Assembly (NCBI GenBank): GCA_007844125.1
Contig: CM017572.1
Coordinates: 31,266,423-31,330,422, forward strand
Length of the DNA: 64,000 nt
Origin: Sinonovacula constricta
Taxonomy: Eukaryota > Mollusca > Bivalvia > Cardiida > Solecurtidae
Direction of reading: 5' to 3'
The notes below the pieces were generated by a model. It made no database searches, had not been told where the DNA came from, and was given only the letters and a program-made list of their open reading frames with translations. Below, in pieces: positions 44,169-55,200 of the stretch. Within the stretch, counting starts at the first letter, position 1, and each line of letters opens with the position of its first letter. The position numbers and the translations under genes were made by a program.

Positions 44169-45088
44169 GTAACTGCGATGTACTTCAATGCCATCTTTGT
44201 CCTTTTATTTTCAGGAAATGTCAGGAACCCCAAAATATAAGGGAATCCTCTGATGAACTCAATGCTGATCCTGAGTTACAAGCTGTCCCTGCATAATTAA
44301 AATTAGCTCTGGACAATATTAACAAAGCTATTGAAGGTTTAGATAAGCATGTGGCTAATATTAAGCAGGGTGGTGATGGTTTTCTTAAAGATCTGGAAGA
44401 CTATGCGAATAAATTGTTGTCTCGAATTGAGGAGCTAAAAGAGAAGAGTAAGAAGGATATCGAAAGTAAACAAAAAGAGCTTCTTGCAGTCACCAAACAT
44501 CATCGACAGGCGTGTGCTTTAACCAGAGATAAAATAAACCAATATTTAGACCAAATTACAAAGTCAAAATACTGGAAAGCCAATACGTTTGTTCTTAAAA
44601 AGAAGTGTCAGACAATTGCTCCAAAGGTTGAGGCTCTTTATAAGGAGTCGGACAGACTAATAAAGGGACATCAATTCGACTTCATGACAGAAATGAAGAT
44701 ATTTGACTCCCTGAGCTGTTTCAGTTCGCTTGTTAAGGAAGTCAGCACAAATGCACAAGATATCAGCTCACAGGGTGCTGGTGGAGGTGAAGCAGACATA
44801 CCAGTACAAGAAATAGTAAGGAGTCCAGCAGACCGTCAAGTAGAGAGACCAATGGAGGAACGGGCAGATAGGCCAGTGGTGAGACCAGAAAAGAAACGCA
44901 TCAATGTCAAGATACCAGAGGATAAGAACATATGTACTAGCAGTGGTTGCTGTCATCTCAGTGATGGAAGGATGATGGTAGCTGATTACCAATAATAGAA
45001 GGATGAAGCGTGTAGATCCGTCAAGTAGCAAGGTAACCAAGTTCTGCGATATAGATGGAAAGCCAACAGATGTATGCAGTATTGGTCA

Positions 45089-45188
45089 NNNNNNNNNNNN
45101 NNNNNNNNNNNNNNNNNNNNNNNNNNNNNNNNNNNNNNNNNNNNNNNNNNNNNNNNNNNNNNNNNNNNNNNNNNNNNNNNNNNNNNNN
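45089..45188. other. Assembly gap of 100 N
   Basis: Exactly one hundred N, a size often used for gaps of unknown length. It interrupts exon 2 of the pseudogene and marks the inner end of the left arm. A tandem repeat begins on the other side. Confidence 0.99.
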
Positions 45189-45420
45189 AGTTTCAGCTCC
45201 CGGTGGCCAAAAAAGGGGCCAAAATGGCGCAGATTTAGGCCTTATGCGGAACCCCAACATAGCATTCGTATAGACGCGTGGGCGGCCTCTAGGACCGGAA
45301 CCGGAAGTCCTAGGCCGAAACGGTTTTTGGTGCCAGGTTGTGCCACATAGGCCCTAGGTCCGTGCCAACTTTCAGCTCCCGGGGGTTAAAATGGCGCAGA
45401 TTTATGTCTTCCTCCACCCA
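45189..45420. repeat. Fragment of a ~175-bp tandem repeat beside the gap
   Basis: TTTCAGCTCCCGG and AAAATGGCGCAGATTTA both occur twice, about 170-180 bases apart. Only ~1.3 units are visible. A longer array collapsed in the assembly could explain the gap. Confidence 0.65.
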
Positions 45421-48400
45421 ACATATCTGGACGTCGCTATCATGCCCACGATTGATCGATGCGTTAAATTAAGGAAAAAACGATATCTAAGTAAAACGGT
45501 AAAAGGATAGTCATCAAAAAATTATTAAAGATTCATAATGGATAAAAAAATACAGATTTGTAAAAGAAATATCAAACAAAGCGTTGACCTTACGCCTTGA
45601 TTTCCTGGGGTGGTGTTTATAACTATATCTTTCCTTTATGTATATTTGTATCCATCAAGGGGGTAAAATACATAAAATTAAATAAATATAACACCGGTTT
45701 CTCTAGTTAACGCTTACATTAATGTAAAATACCTACAAAGTAAGCAAACTCATACTAACATTTTGGAATCCTTAAATATTAAGCTATTTAAAACATTACT
45801 CTCGGGTGTGGTAACCCCGACCCTGCAAATCTCGCTCTTATTAACGCGGGATTGGATAATTTTCGAAATATTTAAATAAAAGATATTATATAAATTGTTA
45901 TTATAGTGTGCCTATTTTAGTTTTAACCTTTACATTGTGTTGTGACATTTATAACAGTAATGTTACTTAAATTAATATTTACAATACTGTTTTTACCCTA
46001 GCAGTATTTAGTGTTTGGAAAATATCGCTAGGGTTAGTTAAAGTAAACTGATAGTTTTTCTGGTTTTGAGGTTATGGGGTTTTCACTGACAAAATGACCA
46101 AAAGCATACATTAAATAGTTTATTATTATATATACATATATAGAGATATTAGATTAGCTACTTAAAGAAGAGAAAACTAAGCAAACACAAATATATATTG
46201 GCATCTCTATCAAACACATTCAATTTTACATTCGAATACATATACACAAGTACAGCTATTATTATAGTCTATTCGATGTACCAATCAGCTCAAACATCTA
46301 CTAGTTTAAGCTATATCCTAACAACAATTAACATTTCAAATAAGAACCATTGGTATCACAGATAAATTGTTTATCAGCATAAAGGCCCCATTCAGATAGC
46401 AATGGTTTAATCGCAGATAAATAACGCTTCTCTTGAGTTTCCGTCCAATATTCATACATCATATCTATGGAAAACGTATCGCAATTGGACCCCGATTTAC
46501 GTATGCGGCATTCTAGAAATCGACATTTCCACAGGAAATCAGTCCCCCACCCACGCCCTCGGGTCTCCTATTAGCAAATATATGCAACAGAACATGTTCA
46601 TTCTTATTTAATAAAAGCCTTTTGGGCGTAATTCAATAAAAGATTCATTCATTTGTGTATAGTTGACATCAGAATCGATTGTAATTAGTTTAAGGAAAGC
46701 AAACACTAATAGATTTCTTCAAACTTAATTACATACAGGAAACCCACTCTAACTAGTATACAATTAAACAGTATTTTTTCGAATACAAATCACGTGTATA
46801 CTTCTTGCATAAACTGAACAATCATTGGTCTGAAATTTATACAATTGGCTTGACAGTGACGGAATGTTAAAAACACACACACAAAAACAACAACACGTAG
46901 TACGAATCATGTAGACATATACTGTATGTTAAACAATGTCCATGCCGCTTTAAACACGTTCTGTTCTTTAAACAACAATGAATACAAAACATCAATTATT
47001 ATTTATGAATACATCTTCAATAACACATGTGTTCATAGAATAGATAACTATCAAACTGAATAAAAGGTGCAATATTTTTTTTGTTATTTTATCAATATTT
47101 TTATCCAGGATCGGATTGTGTGTGTGGGGGGGGGGGGGGGTGCAAGGAACACGAACAGAATTATTAAATATATTACATCAAGTAACTTTTAACGGCTGGT
47201 GAAATTTTATTGGATGTGATCCCGATTTGTCAGAGAACATATCCGGCATTGCAGAAATTATTTTTTACAGGGCAGACTGTCCCGGAGCACCATAACAGCA
47301 AATGTGTTCAAAGCAACCTTCGAATACATCATTAATGGTATCTAAGGGTCATTCAATGTCTTCTATACGTAATATATGGCAATGGCGTGTAAATAAATCC
47401 ACAAATGATACAGTGAAGTCGTTTAAACATTTGAAGAAACTTCACTCCCGCTCGGGGTAAAATCCTAGATCCGCTCTTGGAATCAAGCACAATTTAGGAC
47501 ATGGAATGACAGCTAAACCGGTATTGTTACATATACGCAGAGATTTCTGTATAGACTTCGATTATGGGATCAACAGTTACCAGAGACAATAGAGAGATAT
47601 ATTTTTTGCAAATTATAATGATATGAAATGATAATAAATCCTTTATTTGTAACACTATTAACATTTTTTACCTGGGATCTTTTGGCAAACACACTTAAAT
47701 CAGTATTTTTATTTGCAAAAAACTGATTTGTTATAGTGTTATACTCAATTCCGCGTACATAAATTGCCCTAGTCATTTTTCATGCAATATCTAATCGTTA
47801 TTTACATTACTGAATACATGATCAATTTCTATTCGTCCTCTCTCTTTAGAAGCTTTGAATAAATATATCTTCTTTAACTTGTGTCAGTTCTATCTGTTTC
47901 TTTTTTGTACAACATCATCACTGACATTTGATTTGCTGCAGATAAAACAAATGAACACATTTTTACCAGAACCACACATCTCGAAACTATTCATTGTTTG
48001 TAAAGTCTATATACTATACACTTTTTATAATAACTAGATATTATACACTATGTACTAAAATTGACGCCTTGCTGGTCACGGCTACAATTGTTTAAACATA
48101 ATAAATGAAAATCGATTGACGATTGTTTATATAACAACTGCCGGATTTTATTGCATTTATGTATATACCGCCACACGAATGATGTATTAAACAAAAATAC
48201 GAATAGTTGTATGAAATGTTTTAAAATTGATTAAATTCCGACAAAATCTGACATTAATGCCAAATAATTAAACACTGCAGAAATTGATTGCATCTTTTTG
48301 TTGATTTTGCGGAAAAAAGTAGTATCCGCGTGTGATGACGTCATATTGTTATGCTTAATGACGTCATTGTTTTGATGTTGATGTAAAATATACAAACATG

Positions 48401-48558
48401 GCGAACTGAGATGAAAATATCAAACTGAATTGAAATAAACTTTAATTATAGGAACGTTTGTACAAACTATTTAATGGAAATACAACAATACATCAACTAC
48501 ATACTTACCTGTAACATTTATAGAAGTACAGAGTTTCAAACACACTTTTTAATTTCAT
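45421..48558. other. Spacer of the inverted duplication, no gene seen
   Basis: This is AT-rich, unique-looking sequence with a run of about 15 G near 47,126-47,140. No exon or repeat family was recognised. Confidence 0.45.
48336..48366. promoter_or_regulatory. Pair of CRE-like TGACGTCA palindromes
   Basis: TGACGTCA occurs at 48,336-48,343 and 48,359-48,366, start to start 23 bases. The full 8-mer is the consensus for CREB/ATF binding. The pair lies beyond the 3' end of the intact gene and about 27 bases before AACATGG, whose frame stops after three codons. A promoter for an unseen + strand transcript is possible but unproved. Confidence 0.25.
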
Positions 48559-48564
48559 TTTATT
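48559..48564 (-). terminator. Polyadenylation signal candidate AATAAA
   Basis: AATAAA on the minus strand, about 180 bases after the stop codon of the intact B-box/NHL gene, is the first canonical signal seen there. Confidence 0.5.
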
Positions 48565-48740
48565 CCTAAACAAAATGTCGATGGAAGATTGTTTTGCTAA
48601 AATGTTAATTTAATTCCACTTTTATAACGAGTCACTTATTCACAAAATGTCACAATCAGCAACAAAAGGAAAACACAAATGAAAAACAAAATGTCCGGCA
48701 ATAATTAATATAAACTTTACTTCCACTCCACCATCAGAAG

Positions 48741-49292
48741 CTAATCACTGTACCCACCAACATACAAGGAACTCCTGCTCACATCATAACTGAGGCAGCG
48801 TAGACGCCACGTGATCCCATCTTCCTTGGACAATATCTGACCTACCACGTGACCATCCTCGGTCACCTTGACTACGTTCTGTGAGTTATATCCACTAACA
48901 AACACGTGACCGTGATGGTCAGTGGTCACACCCCAGGCACCAGACAGTCGGAGATCCTGCTGGGAGAGACAGAATATCGGCCCCCCGTCAGTGCCGACAC
49001 ATACAAGACCTTTCTCCCCGTCAGTCACATAGAGTCGGTCGCCGGAACTGTTCACGGCGATGTGTCGGATGTCAGAGAACAGTTTCCGGCCGTCGGTGTC
49101 CATGGAGATATCCCTCAGCTTCCTGCCACTCCTCACGTCGTGTACATACAAGATGGTACCATACCACTCAGTACAGTACAGCAGTCCGCCGTGACAAGCG
49201 ATCCAGGAGGTCTTATGTCCCAACTTGACGGTTCGTGTCCTGGTCAGACTGACTGTGTTGTACACCTGGACTTGGGTAGAATTGAAGGCAAC
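48741..49292 (-). CDS. B-box/NHL gene, coding exon 3
   Basis: The acceptor CTGTATTTCCAG is followed by GTTGCC (Val-Ala-Phe), and the exon runs open to TAG at 48,741-48,743, ending YVGGYSD. It completes the propeller. It lies in the spacer between the two arms, so only one copy of this exon exists in the window. Codons are GC-rich compared with the surroundings, which supports true coding. Confidence 0.85.
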   Translation of the reverse strand, partial: VAFNSTQVQVYNTVSLTRTRTVKLGHKTSWIACHGGLLYCTEWYGTILYVHDVRSGRKLRDISMDTDGRKLFSDIRHIAVNSSGDRLYVTDGEKGLVCVGTDGGPIFCLSQQDLRLSGAWGVTTDHHGHVFVSGYNSQNVVKVTEDGHVVGQILSKEDGITWRLRCLSYDVSRSSLYVGGYSD

Positions 49293-52200
49293 CTGGAAAT
49301 ACAGAAATGTAAACCAGAGTAAAACATTGTAAATGTACAGATTGTGTTGGTGACAAAATACATGTCAGCGTCCATAGTCGTAAATGATGCAACCTGAAAA
49401 TAGAGGGAGAGTAAACAGAATATTAATAAAGTCTTTGGCCCGTAGACACCAACCATTCTTTAGTAACACTTGTTAAAGTCATGGATTTTAATTCACAATA
49501 TCTTCAACGTATGTTAAGTTTAAACGTATATTAAGTTCAAGTCTGAAAATGTTGCATGACAATTTAACTTTGATACTTTGAGATTAAACTCACAATTTAA
49601 CTACATACAAAAGCTTAGTTTTCTTGGTATAAAAATTATGGTGACTTGCTCTCAAGTCGTGACTTGCTTTAAGAAATGCTTGGTGAATACAGGCCTTTAT
49701 GTTGTGGCACAAGTTCGATCAGTTTGTTTGTGGTGGAGTAAACATGGCTGACAGAATATCCTCCACACAACAACCTGAAAATATAGACATGTAAAGCAGG
49801 TTAACATTAAAATGAAACTGTAAACAATTGGTAGTAAAATGTCAGTCTTCAGTGTTTTCATAGTCGGTCAGCTTGCCAGTGCCTGGTCTAAATATAGGAA
49901 GAATACGACACAATAACCACCCGAATATACAAATCTGTACACTTGTTACATTCGCTGTCCTCCTGGCTCTGTTAAACTTGAGTACGGGGAAAGTCGCCAT
50001 TTGTGTCTGAAAGTGTGAAAATGTAAACACATGGTAATGTATGCAACGATCTGCAATAACTTAAATAAAATGGAATCGACATTTAAAATTGAGTTTAATC
50101 TAGTTACGTTTGCTCTGAATCAATAACAGAAGAAAGTCTACTGTAGACGCACAACAAATGTGCAAAATGCATCGTGTCTAGAAACAAAGATCTAAAACAC
50201 AGCCATGGATTTTGAAGAGTATTTTAACCAAATTTAAGCATAAAGCAATTTAAAAAAGGCATAGATTTATAAGTATTATTATAATATTCAAACTTATACT
50301 TAACAAGATATCTTTACACAATTTTCCTAAAGACCACACAGAATCCATCTCACTTTGGCTGATTTCATGAACGCTCAACTTGTTGTTTTTCAAATATTTA
50401 TGACGTCATATTTTGTCGAGTGACGTATGAAATGTGTACAATTGTTTGTATTCATGTACTCGGTAACCTGTGTTAGGCATACTACTCTATGACCAATGTG
50501 TGCAATTTCGGAGGACAAATCAAGCAAATTTTGACTTGAATTACTTGTATCGCACACCACTTGATACTGTGCGTTCTGTTTACCGTCTGTCATGATAGAT
50601 ATATGTTACGTACAATGCTGGGGCGTAGCTGGGTTTTTGATGCGCGGGGGGGGGGGGGGGGGGGGGGTGGTCAACATTTAATAATATCGCATCCACAATT
50701 GCTTCTTTGTCGATCATAGAATCGATGTTTAATTTGGAATCAATATTGATGTTTCAACTGCCGGACTATATCTCAATCAATATCATCGTCAGAAAATATT
50801 TTTAAATATAAACAATATATCATATTTCGAATATAATGTTCAACCTGAACATACTTGATTTGTTTGCTTAATGATAAATAAATATTTGTCAGTCACGGTC
50901 CTTGAAATAGTTGTGTTACCATTACAATAAAGTCATGCAATTCCGCGTACATGTATGCAACCGGTGATTCAAATGGACATTTCTTATGTGACGTAATTTC
51001 GTCTCTCTTTCGGTATATATATATCTCTTATCGTTATTGTTTATCTATCTTTAACACCTAACGGTTTTCTACAAAGTTTGAAATGTATTTTCTCTATATC
51101 TGGTTGTGAGACCCCAGAACAATTACCGAATAATTAAAATATATTTTCCCAATCTAATTAGACAGAGACAAAGTTAAAGGTTTTCTTACATGATTATAAT
51201 CGTATCCTCAAACACAATCTTTCTTTTAAGAGTGCACGCGGCCATGTGATTTATCAGAGACGAAATGGGCAAATTCGACTTATTGTCAGGTCGAATGATT
51301 TAGTTTATACCTGTCTTCCGTCTGACCTGCTGTTTATCGCTTATATTCCTTGTTAATTCAATCTATGGCACTTAGGTGATACATGACCAGGAGTGAAATA
51401 AAAAACAATGAAATTATTTCTGTCAATAAGACTAGAAAATGTTGTTTTCTTTTAAAATTTTCTCAACATTCGTATAAAGACATATGCGAATTATGGCCAC
51501 GCACCTGGTGACTATGTCTTTTGACGGATCAAAACTCTTGGAACAATCTTATTACAATGCCACCAAAGAAACATGCAAATGAAATATCACGGTTCTACCT
51601 CTTGAAGTTTCTGACAAGATTTTCCAATTGCCCCTACCATTTGGGGAAAATGGCCACACCTCTGACAATAATCAACAAATTAAAACAATATGTCAATGAT
51701 GTTTTCTTGATATAACCAGTACTCAGGTACTAAGTACATGCAACAATGTACAGAACAATGGACACTCTCTTAAGCTTGTTTTGGAGAATGCTGTTATATA
51801 ATATAAACTTGACCAGACCAATCATTACAATAATCATGCACATGCAAATGTTTTACTAATATATATTTTAATTAATTTTATTTTATTCTTGGAATATCTT
51901 GCGTGTCGATATAATGCATGATAGTATACATCCAAACTAAATCACCAAAGACACGAAATATAATGCATGATAGTATACGTCTAAACTAAGTCACCAAAGA
52001 CACGAAAAGTATACTTACTGCTACCTCTTGAGGACCAATACAGCATACATCTGTTGGCTGTTCATCTGTATCAGTGAACTTGGTTACCTTGCTACTTGAC
52101 GTGTCTACAAGCTTCAGTCTTCTATTATTGTAATCAGCTACCATCAGACTTCCATCACTGAGATGGCAGCAACCAATGCTGGTACATGTGTTCTTATCCT

Positions 52201-55200
52201 CTTGTATCCTGACATTGATGTGTTTCTTTTCTGGTCTCACCATTTGCTTATCTGCCCGTTTCTCCACTGGTCTCTCTACTTGACGGTTTGCTGGACTCCT
52301 TACTATTTCCTTAACTGGTATGTCTGCTTCACCTCCAACAGCACCCTGTGAGCTGATATCTTGTGCCTTTGTGCCGACTTCCTTAACAAGCGAACTGAAA
52401 CAGCTCAGGGAGTCAACAATCTTCATTTCTGTCATGAAATCGAATTGATGTTCCTTTATTAGTCTGTCCGACTCCTTATAAAGAGCATCAACTTTTGGAA
52501 CAATTGTCTGACCCTTCTTTTTAAGAACAAACGTATTGGCTTTCCAGTTTTTTGAATTTGTAATTTTGTCTAAATATTGGTTTATTTCGTCTCTGGTTAA
52601 AGCACACGCCTGTCGATGATGTTTGGTGAATGCAAGAAGCTCTTTTTGTTTACTTTCGATATCCTTCTTACTCTTCTCTTTTAGCTCCGTAATTTGAGAC
52701 AACAATTTTTTCGCAAAGTCTTCCAGATCTTTCAGAAAACCATCACCACTCTGCTGAATATTAGCCACATGTTTATCTAAAGCTTCAATTGATTTGGTAA
52801 TATTGTCCAGAGCTGATTTTAATTGTGCAGGGACAGCTTGTAACTCAGGATCAGCGTCGAGTTCATCAGAGGAGTCCCTTATATTTTGCGGTTCCTGACA
52901 TTTCCTTAATAGAAAAGGTAAAATAAAAATGCATTGAAGTACATCGCAGTGACCTCAATGTGGTCACTATAGTGAGGTGGCGGAAGACCCCAGACACAAG
53001 TCTGAACAGAACAGTCTTTACACCACAGGTAAGCTGGAATACCCCACATGTTTGACCTTGAGTATGACTTAAACAAATGCTGTGATTGGCACACTATTTA
53101 TAAGCGGTAACGACTCGGCGACTCTACCTTTCAAATACATTTACTTTTAAAATAAGAGATAGTGATTGAAATTGAGAATTAACATACTTTGCCACTCAAT
53201 TCTCAGCTAAAAATTGTCTTCACATTATTTACTTTATATTTCAATCGATGCACAGTGTTTCAAATGACCAGCATTGTTCTTTGTTTACATCACCATGTCC
53301 CTTTAACCTTATCTTTACTTGAGAAAGATCATTTTTCTGCAATACTTCAACAAAAATAAACGGGGAAGCACAACTTAGTGCAGATAATTGGCATGCTGAT
53401 AAAAAAGTAATTCTGAGAGCTTTAAGGAATGAAGGCCGTTATTTTTGCTTAAGGCCAATTATCAATCCTTAGCCGGCCACAATAGCTCAGCTGGTAGAGC
53501 GTCGGCTTGCGGACCGGGAGGTCGCGAGTTCAAACCCCGGCCGGGTCAAACCGAAGACTTTAAAGTTGGTAGTAGTGGCTTCCCTCCTAACGATCGGGGC
53601 TAAGGGGACAGCATTACGCCTGACTCATCGGTGTCAGTATAACGGGCAGGTCGGGTTCAGGCCCTGGGCACCTAATAATAAGTGCCCCTGTGCTATTATG
53701 ATAGAAATGTCGCTGCACAGTATTGGCAAAAATACCGGCAAATCCCATCCCAATCCTTAGCCCAGCTCCATCATATATTATAGCTTAAAATACATGTTTT
53801 TGTTGTTGTTTTTGTGTGTATCGATTTGTAAATTAGAAGTTGCCTTTGCAATTTCTGTATGATATGTTAATTTTACCAGCAAATCATATCTATCCTAAGC
53901 AGATAGCTAATTGAAGGCGCTTTGTCATTGATTTGCTTTCTCGTGTCGTGTACACAAGTGTGATGGTAAATAGGGCTGTTGTTTTATGCTGGAAGCATAC
54001 CATGATATATTTCGATCCATATAGAGCTTACTGCAATACATACATCAACATATTCCCAAATTTAAACAATTATAAGTAGCTATTTCACTCAATATAATGA
54101 GCACATTGAACAATAAATACCTGAGTAAAATATGACATTGCTTTATAAGCTTTATAACAGGTAAACTCAGAAACATGAAAGTAATATAACTAAAATGTCA
54201 GAATGTAGTCAAGCAACAGATTAACTTCAAATTCATGACAGTGAAGTGTGATGCTCCCATTGAATTAGGGCGATGGCGAATCGGAGGTGAACAATAGGCA
54301 AAACTAAAGTTCTAAGTTTTCTTTAAAGAAATATATCTCGTGACAATGTGGCTACTTGGAGTAAATTGTATGCCCAATAAGATTCATGCATCTATGCAAC
54401 ATTTTGTTTTCTTAAATCAAGAAATTGTGCATATAAAGCTAGAACTAGTTTAAAACTCATATTGCAAGGAATACAGCAAATGCAAATCGAGTAAGCAAAT
54501 TTTCTGGGCTGTTCAGAATGAACTGCATTGAAAGGTTTCGACAGCAGTCTACATTTTCAGTCGTTGATCGCTTTTCATCAATACAAGCATATTTGACTTC
54601 TGATGCACAAAATGCTGACAATAACTAAATGAAACAAAATATGATGAAAAAGCAATATTATCATTGTGTATCACGGTATAGTATTAACTCCACTCAGTAT
54701 CGCAATAAACCGGCATGCCACAAATGCATTAATGCATGAGCGGATCTAGTAGGGGGGTCAGGGGTGTATTAGTGTTGCATATGTGTACAATGCTACAGAT
54801 AAGACAAGTAAGCACATATTTATGCCTCAAATGTCTTTAAAAATAAAAATGCATTGAAATTAAACTTTTTGGGAAGAAGAAGCAGAAAATTACACTATAT
54901 GGCATCAAGATGTCAACACTCTTCCTGTGGGAACATGCCCCCTGACCCCCTTACACTACTTGCACCTGGTTCTAACTCAATTTTACATCTCCCCTCAATC
55001 TTCCCATGAAAACGAAAGACCTTCGAAGACGGGTGGACTAAACATGTATTGCCTGGACACGATTTTGCTTCAAGGTGACACTGTGACCTTGACCTTTAAG
55101 GTAGCAACCTAAATTGCGCACGTGACACTTTGTCTTGATATCACGATCATTTCTGAGAAGTAATTTTAAATTGTGAATGCAAATAACAAAGTTATGGACC

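Larger units (their letters stand above)
29220..45088 (+). repeat. Left arm of a large inverted duplication
   Basis: The arm is colinear, in reverse complement, with about 52,031-61,645. Anchors pair as 29,228-29,400 with 61,640-61,470; 29,570-29,740 with about 61,270-61,140; 31,240-31,510 with 59,748-59,490; 36,900-37,060 with about 59,230-59,080; exon 1 at 39,185 with 56,380; the S2 SINE at 43,716-43,432 with 53,475-53,765; and exon 2 at 44,215 with 52,904. Homology runs into the N gap. Relative to the right arm, the left carries a 5.1-kb transposon (31,763-36,888) and a ~1.6-kb block with a tandem-core element (about 40,520-42,120). The encoded exon 2 differs at about 33 of 213 residues by my count, so the duplication is old. 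Confidence 0.92.
39185..45088 (+). pseudogene. B-box/NHL (TRIM-like) gene copy, disabled
   Basis: Exon 1 spans 39,185-39,493 and exon 2 spans 44,215 to the gap. They mirror the intact minus-strand gene. Three lesions are visible. A run of nine A (39,260-39,268) replaces the eight-base AAAAATGA, shifting the frame after ICAKKK within B-box 1. TAA at 44,294-44,296 replaces CAA 26 codons into exon 2. An extra C near 44,989-44,990 shifts the frame after MVADY in the propeller. The exon 1 donor is GTCAGT instead of GTAAGT. The terminal exon is absent because the sequence enters the N gap and emerges in unrelated repeat. It is unlikely to make a full product, though separate frames stay long, which indicates recent loss. 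Confidence 0.88.

Noticed and set aside
45003..45350. Frames spanning the N gap
   Set aside because: They contain 34 unknown residues and join unrelated sequences on each side.
48906..49322. 138-codon plus-strand frame opposite the last NHL exon
   Set aside because: It is the antisense shadow of the GC-rich exon 3, which has the recognisable propeller motifs.
53475..53560. Possible tRNA gene
   Set aside because: The A and B boxes are good, but no paired acceptor stem was found, and the same ~280-base body follows at five places; it is a SINE head.
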